From Plantago ovata (lineage: Eukaryota > Streptophyta > Magnoliopsida > Lamiales > Plantaginaceae): DNA of 64,000 nt. The stretch lies in contig CM051457.1 of NCBI GenBank assembly GCA_028274465.1, positions 107,569,982 through 107,633,981 on the forward strand, in the 5' to 3' direction. The position numbers and the translations under genes were made by a program. Numbering within the stretch: the stretch's first letter is position 1; each line of letters starts with the position of its first letter. Positions 55,690 through 64,000 of this stretch are shown piece after piece. Under the pieces are notes generated by a model, which searched no databases, was not told where the DNA came from, and saw only the letters and a list, made by a program, of their open reading frames with translations.

Positions 55690-56735
55690 TTATGTTCCAG
55701 AGTCCAGATACTAAATCACGTGCTAGTAGTACTCTTAAGTATTATAAACCCTTTATTTCTTTAGAAAAGAAATAATAATAGGTTTCATTCAACGAAGAGG
55801 TTTTATCTAAAATAATTAGACTGAACTGAATAAAACTAAAATGAACTGAATATAATCTATTTGAATTTATCTGTAATGTAAAATACAATTAAGTAAATAT
55901 AAACCGAACATATTTGAGTGGAACTAAAATTAATAAATTTTCATATATACAAAAGGCACAAAGTCGAAGGAGTTGAATTCTTTTTATAAACAAGAAATAT
56001 TAATTACTCATATGTTCTTTTAAATTATTTACGTTTATTTTGTTTACGTTTATCACAGTTTGTGGGCCAGTTGGTCCACTACAGCATACAATTTGATATT
56101 GCGGGCGAGAGTGTTGTGATAGTTCTTCCCGGAGTCGCCTTGTGTTTGATTTTTTCAAAATATACATTACGCATAACTTTATTAAAAGATTATCCGATTT
56201 TGTTTAGGAGTAAAGTTCTATTTTTGTTCAAATTAAATTGAAGTGAACTTATTGGTAACATATGAAACATCTTTAAAATTTTCAACTAAATTGATTTGAT
56301 TTTAATTGGAATATTTTTTAGATGAAAATAACATAATCCAATTTGTTATTAAAACCGACCTTTCCGAAATCATACGACTATTTTTTCGTAGAGCGAATGG
56401 AGTACGTACATGTACAGCTAGCTATGTGCCTATCTATGCATCGTTTATTAAAAAATCAAGTGTAATTAATCTCATTCAATAAAACTATAATAGTATTAAT
56501 AGTATATCCATTGATCATTATACGTACATATTTATATACGGATTCATTTCGTGTGCATGAACACAAAATGATGTCATCTCTAGTTCTCTACTACTTCTAC
56601 TCTCCAGGGTAACTGCGTAATTAATTAATATATTAAAAGACAAATTTGAAGCAGGATATATAAAAGGAAGAGAAAAATACACACTGTGTGACAGCATAAA
56701 ATTTTAGAGAGTTTAAGCATTTTGAATGTTATTCA
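55690..56735. other. intergenic, AT-rich
   Basis: No gene or recognisable repeat apart from scattered GAACTGAATA-type words. Confidence 0.5.
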
Positions 56736-56764
56736 TATCTTATCAATAAGGTTTTTTTTTCAAA

Positions 56765-57093
56765 AATCCATTCAAGAAAACTCTAAAGTTAATCGAGCTT
56801 AGGTTTAGAGTAATTCTAAGATGGGTGACCTACTGAAAAAAGTTTTCAATACGCATACGAATGAGGATAAAATGCATGGAAAAGAACACATGTAACGCAC
56901 AAGAATTTCTAAAGTTAAGCGAGCTTAGCTCTAAAGCAATTTTAGAATGAGTGATCTACCGAGAAATTTCCGATGGTGCACGTACAAGTGTGTTAGTCTA
57001 TGGGAGCCAGTATATCGTCCGGGTAACATCTTAGTAATAATCACACTGATCTAAAGGTTAAATTTTCGGCGCATCAATTGCAAGGGCGTTACA
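56765..57093 (+). mobile_element. Cassandra-like TRIM LTR copies carrying 5S rRNA-derived sequence
   Basis: Two tandem units contain degraded 5S rRNA promoter-region sequence: CTCTAAAGTTAATCGAGCTT...TAAGATGGGTGACCTACTG (56780-56835) and CTAAAGTTAAGCGAGCTTAG...GAATGAGTGATCTACCG (56910-56960). The 5S form is CCGAAGTTAAGCGTGCTTGG...GGATGGGTGACC. The second unit runs from TGTAACGCAC (56891) to GGGCGTTACA (57093), matching LTR ends of Cassandra retrotransposons. The first unit is truncated at its left. Confidence 0.65.
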
Positions 57094-58752
57094 GATTGGG
57101 TGCATATCTTTTGCAGAATGAGAACTGACGAGTAAGTTTCAAATTTTCAATGAAATATTAATTTTCACAAGAAAAAACTAAATGTGAAAACATTAAGTGC
57201 AAAGAAAAAGATTTAACACCACATCAGTGTGAATTCTGACGTTTGAGAAAAGTCAGAGACTCAGAATAGAGTTTAGACATTTTGCTAATGAATGTTTGAA
57301 ATTTATATACTTCCGCACAGCACCTGCAAGTAATTGTTTGGTTAACAGGCCACAAACAAATATAATCTGCGACTTTAACCTTTAAAGGGGGAAATACAAC
57401 AGAAAAGGAAAATTTGCATTTTGGTCTCCTAACTAGCTAGGAGTTTCCCATATAAATTTGGTTCCAATTAGTTTTAAAAAATAGTACTTCTACAACCTAG
57501 TCCCCCAGCATAAAGTGTTGTATTTACACGTTTTGCAGTGGCGAATAATTTGGCAAGTGAGGTGGAGAAAATATGAGGAAAAATTAATAATAATGAATAA
57601 AAACATTGAATTATTATTTTTATATAAAATTTGGGTTTTGGGCAGCTCCGCCATGCATGTATATCTATGGCGGAGATGTTACAGCTTCGTCATGTACGCT
57701 CCACATCAGAGGTTTCGAAGCTTCGATCTGGACGGCTCTGTCCGTCGACGGAGTTGTACAGCTCCGCTAGGGACAAAGCTACTCTGATCTAGATAGGTCT
57801 GTCCATCAGCGGAGCTGCTCCGCCATGGTCAACTCTACCCATGGCCGGATCAGCTCCCGTGGTGTTTTTTTTTTCTTTTTGCTCCAATGAGTTCGAGTTC
57901 GAGTTGAGCTTGAGATGAGTTCACGTAAAAAAATAAAATAAAAATAAATAACAAAGTATATCACGTGCCTTATCGAGTTGAACTCATGATACCAAAAAAA
58001 AAAAAAAAAAATAACCTAATGTCGCATTCTCGAGTCTCTTATGTAAGATTTGTTAGTAAATGGTTGGAAAAAAGCTAGAACTCAATTCAAATTCCTTATT
58101 AACCGATTCTTTAACTGATCAGCCGAACTCGAATCGCAAGTATAGCTCTCGTTAATTCTGGATAGCATAATGCTACCTTGAAACATTGCCAAAAGTTTGT
58201 AAAATTTCAACTTTCAACCTGTGGCGGAAAAAGGCCACGTAAAAGTGGTTGGCCCAATGGGAAGAAAACAGTAGTCTAGTCGACAAAATCTATGATGCAA
58301 CTATGCAAGATCGATCGTCGATGAAGAAATATTCAACATCAAATCAAACTTTTATATTCTGACTTTTTCCGCGTCTAAATAACCGGCACTTTCTGGTAAT
58401 CCAGTCCATCGACCTAGCTAGCTACATTATTATATGAAACAAACAAATAAATAAATATGCATGCATGTCACCGTATATTATCAAACTGTGCTAACCCGTT
58501 AATGTTATTATGTCATGACTGCGACCGTGTCCAGGTGCGTTCATATTTATGGCACGGCACGTACGTACTTATATTTTTTATGTGTATGCTACTTATCAAA
58601 TATCCAGCTACTTATAGAAAATTCCACGATCTGTGACATCACTAGATCAAGAACAGTAAGATCACGGGAAATTTATATCTTCTGATACTTGAATTGAATT
58701 GAATTATTAGTATTATTATATTCTGCAGTTGATTCAATATCATTAAACTATT
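57094..58752. other. intergenic
   Basis: No conserved gene. A GC-richer patch at 57640-57860 repeats GGCGGAG, AGCTCCG and GCTCTGTCCGTC words and looks like a piece of an unknown repeat. An A-run lies at about 57993-58011. Confidence 0.45.
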
Positions 58753-58760
58753 ATTGCTCG

Positions 58761-58901
58761 CAGGGGCGGAACAGGCCAGCGGGCCATCCATCCTACCCAA
58801 TTGTTTATATGTAGTATTTATGATTTTTAAAGTTATTTATAGGTAAAATTTATGCTTTTTCGAATATTGACCCTCCCACCTCAAATTCTGTGTCCGCCCT
58901 G
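58761..58901. mobile_element. hAT-type MITE with perfect 8-bp target duplication
   Basis: The 141-bp element runs from CAGGGGCGGA to TCCGCCCTG and is flanked on both sides by ATTGCTCG (58753-58760 and 58902-58909). The 8-bp duplication and CAGGGG-type inverted ends are typical of hAT elements. Confidence 0.88.
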
Positions 58902-58909
58902 ATTGCTCG

Positions 58910-59955
58910 AATGATTTGATTATTGCTAAAAGCTAATCTTAGATAAATTTAATATAAGTGGATTAGTCCATATTTGTTCACTAGTTCGAGCTTTTGGAAC
59001 AATTAAATTTCTATTATGGTACCAAAACTATCTGCATCACGCTCACTTGAGTTCGAATCACCTCGTAAAACAAACTCCGAATGATATTAAATTTCCAATA
59101 TTATACTCTATAATTCAACAAGATGCATAGGCTTCTATCGTGAAGATCAGATTGATTTTATGAAATTTTCAGGACTCCTAGAAAGTTGTTGTACGATTCT
59201 ATTAAAGTTGAACCGGTCCACCACAAATGGGATCCGTGACGGATCAATTTTATTATAATGAACTAGATCAGATTGAACTCAGATCCAATAAAAACTTTAG
59301 CATCACTACAAGAATTCTCTCTTATTTGTAACATTTTAGTGAGGGGCAAGAAATGATGTTGCAAGAAAAATATATGTGTGTGAAACATTTAAACAATAGT
59401 GATTGGTGTTTAAACAAATGTTTTCTTTCTTTGACCAATTTATAAGGGTGGTTGTAAATTACATTAGTCCTAATAATGTAATGTGATGCTATTTCTCTTT
59501 TACTTCTGTGGATTTTTCACCGGAGTGTAGTAGTACAACCTTACTATTATACTATATATATAGATATAATTTTTAATATATTACTATTTTATACTTATAA
59601 CTAAATATTTTCTCAATTTTATTAATAACTTCCTAGGTTTCTATTTTGGGCGTTCTCTTAAAAACTTCATAACTCAAATATGGAAAAATTTTCAACCCAC
59701 TTACCAATTTTTTATTATCTTTATCTCCTTCTTTATAACAACTTTTTCATTATCTATCATATTTTATCACTTTTTCACAATTAAATACTCATACAAATTA
59801 ATTCTTTAATATTATTTTTTAAAATTGGTAATTTTTACCACATAGGAGTAACTAAAAAAATGGAGGAAGTAACAACTATATATTATTACATTGGATAGGG
59901 GTAGATAATGGGAAAATCATAATAATACTAATAAGGGGTAAATAAAGAACCATTA
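58910..59955. other. intergenic, with a possible CACTA end at 59304
   Basis: CACTACAAGAATTCTCTC starts at 59304 and resembles a CACTA terminus, but no matching right end or target duplication was found. No gene is seen. Confidence 0.35.
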
Positions 59956-60970
59956 TTGATCATCGTTTTGATCATCACTAAGCTCTTGTGTCCTTCTGGT
60001 ATCACTTCTCTTGGACCTGTTCTTTATGGTGCCCTGTCTTTGTTTGCTGAGACCACAGGTTCTGATATTTTGAGTAACCCCAGTGAGATCGCTGTCCCCA
60101 GAATTATGAAGAGACTGGCAGATATATATGTCACGAAGGTTGCTGCTTCTACGGAATTTGTTTCTCTTTATCTCCTCGTCAGGTAGCTCTTTGGAAATCT
60201 CAGCGAGTTGCCCATTCTTCTGATTGGTTGCGAGTTGTTCCTATTTCGGGTCTGGGGAAGACTATGAATGGGAGGACTTACAGGTGTGTATTGGGTTATC
60301 GGCTTGGTGTTGCTTTGTTTCCAGTGTCCACGCCCTGCTCTGCTTGCTCTCGTATTTTTTACGGGGATTTGTTTGGTGATCATGCGGTGTCGTGTGCTGG
60401 GGTGGTAGGTATCAAGCACCGACATAACCTTGTTCGCGACACTCTCTTGGATGTTTGTTTCCAATCTGGCATCTCTGCTGGTAAGGAGGTGAATATTGGT
60501 TTGAACGATGGGAGCGACAGGTCTCCCCGTCCTGCAAACTTGCTCCTTTATGCTTGGGATAGGGGACGAGATGTTTGTGTGGATCTGACCGGGTCTTCCC
60601 CCTTGACACGGTCTGGGTTGGTGGACTTTGTGCCTGGACATGCGATTGCTGATGCTGCCAAGCGCAAGTGTGCGAAGTATCGGGACTTGTGTGCGCCTAG
60701 CTAAGGGATATGGTTTCCTTCCTTTCTCTTTCTCGACACTTGGAGAGTTGGATGCTGATGCTATGGATTTGTTTGTTAGAATCCGGGGTTTCGCTTTGAC
60801 TCAGTATGCTGGAGCGCGTGCAACTCATTTTATTTTTTCTAGAGTTAGTTTTGCTATTACTAAGGGAGTGAGAGCACAACTTGTTTCTCGGCTGCCCACT
60901 AATTTTGTGTAGAACTTTCGTTGTTTTTTATTTATTGAATTCCTTTATAATAAAAAAAATAATAGTAATA
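59956..60970 (+). mobile_element. RTE-type non-LTR retrotransposon 3' end (degraded reverse-transcriptase C-terminus)
   Basis: Fragments LRVVPISGLGKTMNGRTYRC, GYRLGVALFPVSTPCSACSR, FGDHAVSCAGVVGIKHRHNL, DVCVDLTGSSPLTRSG and AITKGVRAQLVSRLPTNF occur in this order, as in the C-terminal part of plant RTE-like reverse-transcriptase proteins. Frame changes (near 60190 and 60690) and 5' truncation make it non-functional. The stop near 60912 is followed by a short 3' UTR and an (AAT/AGT)n tail at 60948-60986, as expected for this class. Confidence 0.75.
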
Positions 60971-60986
60971 ATAATAATAATAGTAA

Positions 60987-61202
60987 TGCCGAGCCGAACT
61001 GGAGCCGGTAGCAAAAAATTAAATGCAACTGTCAGGTGTTACAAATGCTTGTCACTCATGAGCATGCAGATGTAATTGAAACATTTGTTTCTGTAAGTGT
61101 CAAGAAAGAATATAATGTTTGTGTTGTAACCTGTGTTATCTAGGCACTATGGTGTTTTTTTTTAACCGTCAAAAGCATCAATAATAGTTTCCCATTTATC
61201 TC

Positions 61203-61267
<65 letters not shown>

Positions 61268-61620
61268 GCATTATGGTGTTGTGTCAACAACACTTTCTTG
61301 TTATGACAACACTAAGTGAAACATTGTTACACTGTTCTTAAAAGAATTTTTATTTAACAGTATTGCTTTTTCTTGTTTAATATAATTGGTTCCACGCTTT
61401 TAGTTGATTGAGATGTGCGGATTGGAAGTATGAAAAGTTGGAGTCGAACAAGAAATAGTACAAGAAGAGTTGGGACAATACAAGTAAAGAATAAAGGAAG
61501 AGTTAGAAGAATTTTGGAGATCTTGAAGAATATGCAATGATAAGGAAATATATTCAAAACACGCTGACTTGGTGATTAAATCTCAAACTATCAGAAGATC
61601 TCAATAGACGATTTTGGGAT
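60987..61620. other. intergenic with (TA)n microsatellite
   Basis: A (TA)n run of about 60 bp occupies 61205-61265. No gene is seen around it. Confidence 0.8.
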
Positions 61621-61624
61621 TAAG

Positions 61625-61872
61625 CATTTCTTTTTAGGATCATTAGATCATGTATTATTATACACAATATGATTGTGGAGGATGAAGGGCCCAAGTATGC
61701 GCGTTTCTACAAGAAGGGCGACTATGATGCACCATGGTAGCGGATCGCCGTATTCCATATACTTGGAGGCAACATGTCGAGCAAATTAAGAATGCGTTTA
61801 ACCGACAAGACCCTCGAATTGGCATTGCAAAGAGATTTGATGGAGCATACAGGGGCACGTGTGAATGAAAGT
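61625..61872 (+). pseudogene. PIF/Harbinger transposase (HARBI1/ALP1-like) C-terminal remnant
   Basis: The frame reads RIIRSCIIIHNMIVEDEGP, the hallmark near the last catalytic Glu of plant Harbinger transposases and their domesticated ALP1 relatives. After a stop at 61738 an open stretch continues (LTDKTLELALQRDLMEHTGA), resembling the usual C-terminal end. Upstream sequence is not recognisable, so only the tail survives. Confidence 0.65.
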
Positions 61873-62618
61873 TGAAGTTTTAAATTAATTTAGGTGCAAA
61901 TGTTTTTTTTATTTTTTTATTATTTGATTTTATGCAAGTGCATTTTTTTTAATTGTATTCAAAGAAAAAAGAGGGATTTAAAGTAAAGATTAAAAAGAAA
62001 AGGAATGAAAGAATATAGAAAGAAAAAGGAAAGGAATTAAAGAAAAAGAAAAAAAGAAGGAAAGGCAACCATAAAAGAAAAGGGAAAAGAAAAAAAAATT
62101 AAAAAAAAGTAAAGGACCAAATAAAACTACCAACTCGTCATAAACTATATGACAAGTCTTGAAGAAAAACATCAGTCGTTGCGGACGCCCGCTGGAGGGC
62201 CTTTAGATGTCTGGAGAAGAGTCTGGGTTTTCGAGACTCTTCTCCAGATGCCGATGGAGAAGGTCTTATATTGTTTATATTGTTTGGGGGATATTGGATC
62301 CGTTTAGATCTAGTCCAGCCAATCAAGTCTAGTCTAAATGGACTTGTATATCTTGGATTAAGTTGGCAATTAATTCAGTTTGGTCCATATCAAATCGGGT
62401 CAAAGGTGATAGATCGGCCCCAACTTGTCATGAATTTTAACAATTGGATTGGAAGCAACTAGAATTTTTGCACCTTTCCTTGAAAGCCTGGTTAATTTAT
62501 AACCTATGTGATGATTGGAAAATAAACAAAAGAAAGATCATCGAAAAGTTATTATTTTAGTAAGAAAAGGGTTAAAAGTGAAAACTCACATTGTATATAA
62601 ACTAAATACACTATGAGT
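61873..62618. other. intergenic with purine-rich tract and short foldback
   Basis: A purine-rich tract (AAAGAAAAAGGAAAGGAAT-type) spans about 61960-62110. A perfect 15-bp inverted repeat TCTGGAGAAGAGTCT/AGACTCTTCTCCAGA lies at 62210-62248 with a loop of about nine bases. Confidence 0.7.
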
Positions 62619-62725
62619 TATAAGGTGGTGCAGTGGAAGAGAGTTTGAGTTGTGAAGGAAAGGTGCAGGGTTCGATTCCGAAGACATAAGGTGGTTTAGG
62701 TGTTTGTATAGGAGTAGAGTTTTGT
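62619..62725 (+). repeat. tRNA-type SINE-like repeat, second copy
   Basis: Contains AAGGTGGTGCAGTGG (A-box-like) and GGTTCGATTCC (perfect B box) about 40 bp apart, then ACATAAGGTGGTTTAGGTGT, similar to the copy at 17060. Confidence 0.5.
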
Positions 62726-63300
62726 TATGCGAGCTGAGCCTTATCGAGTACTCACCTCGCTCGAATAAGGTAAACGAGCCGAGCTCCATACAACTTTCGT
62801 CCCTTGATAAATTTCTGCATTTTGTATCAACAAAAGCATTATTCTTTTATTTGAAGCTAGTTTTTGCAAGACAATTTTATTATTTGGAATATTGATTTGT
62901 AATGTGTACTATTGATTATTGAATTCCTTAATGGTAACATCTTATTTCATATTTTAACAAATTTTACATTTTCCTTTTTTTTTTTTTTTTTCTAGTTACA
63001 AGCTTGAGCCTAACTTTTTACTCGTTTGTTTAGGCTCGGCTCGAACATATTCTTATGGTTTTATGAGACGAGTCTAAGGCATACTCAATTCGACTTGGTT
63101 CATATAACATCATTGGGAGTAATTAAAAAAAAGTTTTAAAAAAATGAAAAAACGAATACAATGTTTTTGTGGGCTTGAGGCCTAACTCATATACCAAAGG
63201 ACCGGGGTCCAATCATTGGGAAAATGGGCCTACACGGGCCAGCCCACCAAAATATTCTATGTACCACGCAAACTAAATAAAATCAGTAACGTCGTCTGGG
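62726..63300. other. intergenic upstream of the last gene
   Basis: AGCTGAGCC and GAGCCGAGCTCC words (62729-62785) resemble the repeats at 40.6-41.0 kb. The GGGCC-rich stretch 63215-63250 is close to the promoter of the next gene. Confidence 0.45.
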
Positions 63301-63305
63301 TTATC

Positions 63306-63313
63306 TATAAATA
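63306..63313 (+). promoter_or_regulatory. TATA box of a gene running off the window
   Basis: TATAAATA, followed about 30-40 bp later by a CT-rich leader with AGAGAGTAGAGAGAGAAAG, as in many plant 5' UTRs. Confidence 0.6.
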
Positions 63314-63344
63314 ATAGAATTGACCAATTTCTTTTCATTTTCCG

Positions 63345-63485
63345 TCATTGATCGATTGAAATATCAGAGAGTAGAGAGAGAAAGTCTCCTGTTGTTCTCG
63401 TAGCCGCAATCGAAGCTTCAAACGTCGTCTCCTCCGCCTGAATTAAGCTCGTCGTCATCGTGTTCGTCTTCTTCAGCTGTTGAAG
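63345..63485 (+). other. non-coding first exon (5' UTR) of a gene continuing beyond the window
   Basis: Leader-like sequence rich in GTCGTC and TCTTC without an ATG, ending TGTTGAAG|GTTTGATTTC at a plausible donor (63485). The coding exons would lie to the right of 64000, so the product is unknown. Exon borders are inferred. Confidence 0.5.
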
Positions 63486-63494
63486 GTTTGATTT

Positions 63495-63706
63495 CGTTCC
63501 TTTCTGTTGTTTTTCACTCATTTTCGAAACCCTAGTTTACTCATTTCTTCAATTTTACCATGTTTTCGTTCCTTTCTGTTGTTTTTCACTCATTTTTGAA
63601 ATCCTAGTTTACTCATTTCTTCAATTTTACCATGTTTCGTTCCTTTCTGTTGTTTTTCACTCATTTTTGAAACCCTAGTTTACTTATTTCTTCAATTTTA
63701 CCATGT
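63495..63706 (+). repeat. three tandem copies of a ~72-bp unit in the first intron
   Basis: The unit begins CGTTCCTTTCTGTTGTTTTT and ends CAATTTTACCATGT, starting at 63495, 63567 and 63638 with one to three differences. The position just after the donor is where intron-mediated enhancers often lie. Confidence 0.85.
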
Positions 63707-64000
63707 AAGTGCTTCGATCTCTTCATTTTTGTTTGTTTTCTGTCTTCTATAAAGCCTAATGCAAGTAAGTGGTTCGATCTGTGTTTTGTGAAATTATAAG
63801 TTTTCATTTTCTATTCTGCAAAGATAAAACTCAAACCTGCTTCAGATAAAACTCAAACTTCTATACATTAATATGGTGCTTGAGGATAAATTTCATTTTT
63901 TTGAGTTTCATATGATGTTTGTTTGAGTTTTATTTGATGCATGTTTGTGTTTTACCACTGCTGTCCATGCTCATATTTTTATATGCATTTTTTATTCAAA

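Noticed and set aside
56780..56960. Genuine 5S rRNA gene
   Set aside because: Only part of the 5S sequence is present, heavily mutated and enclosed in LTR-like ends, which fits Cassandra rather than rDNA.
59304..59330. Second CACTA element
   Set aside because: Only a possible left end (CACTACAAGAATTC) is visible; no right end, subterminal repeats or target duplication.
60168..60641. Minus ORF of 157 aa over the RTE fragment
   Set aside because: Antisense shadow of the conserved reverse-transcriptase C-terminus.

Overview
This window is nuclear DNA from a eudicot plant. It is AT-rich, its genes carry GT-AG introns, and it is dominated by Ty1/copia LTR retrotransposons, a CACTA transposon, MITEs, LINE pieces and a Cassandra-like 5S-derived repeat. 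The plant genes (exo-polygalacturonase, cytochrome b561-DOMON, F-box-like clusters) fit this. I cannot name the species. Only one ordinary conserved gene looks intact (the CYB561-DOMON gene). The rest is a tandem cluster of small lineage-specific genes plus transposable-element (TE) debris.

Layout. 1-3364: 3' part of a copia element with its 3' LTR. 3915-15690 (minus): an exo-polygalacturonase (PG) gene whose last exon is split by a complete 9,434-bp Sirevirus-like copia element (4201-13634). That element has a 5-bp target duplication, two 830-bp LTRs in which I see no difference, and an intact 1,732-aa gag-pol. The PG was already damaged: a shifted stretch in exon 2 and loss of the segment holding the catalytic aspartates. 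16001-16970: a probable minus-strand solo LTR. 18775-32170: a cluster of young genes. Three related F-box-like genes (19759, 21910 and 28191) share intron positions and phases with a canonical F-box gene at 29431, which carries a nonsense codon. Each of the three is preceded by tRNA-like units with A box, B box and oligo-T, on the opposite strand. A 3,485-bp CACTA element (22025-25509, TSD TAG) sits in exon 1 of the second gene and carries a chimeric 416-aa gene. Next come an orphan 167-aa ORF and a tandem pair of unknown two-exon genes with RY (CATGCA) motif clusters in their promoters.

32360-35350 is the most unusual region: about twelve successive long imperfect hairpins of roughly 90-160 nt. 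They have MIRNA-precursor-like stems, differ strongly in stem sequence, and are partly duplicated in tandem. A promoter-like and 5' UTR-like segment with a short spliced ORF lies beside them on the minus strand (35727-36410). I read this as a candidate polycistronic miRNA or hairpin-RNA locus.

37279-38957 (minus): CYB561-DOMON gene. 39-45 kb: intergenic DNA with degraded LTR-type repeats, including an inverted pair. 45-54 kb: a LINE relic with a solo LTR (TSD CTTGG) and a decayed copia element (48043-53832, TSD GTGTG, LTR ends TA...TA) nested in it. 54-63 kb: foldbacks, a Stowaway MITE, a Cassandra-like LTR, a hAT-type MITE with perfect 8-bp TSD, an RTE-type LINE 3' end, a PIF/Harbinger transposase remnant and a SINE-like repeat. 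63306 to the window end: promoter, non-coding first exon and first intron of a plus-strand gene that continues beyond the window.
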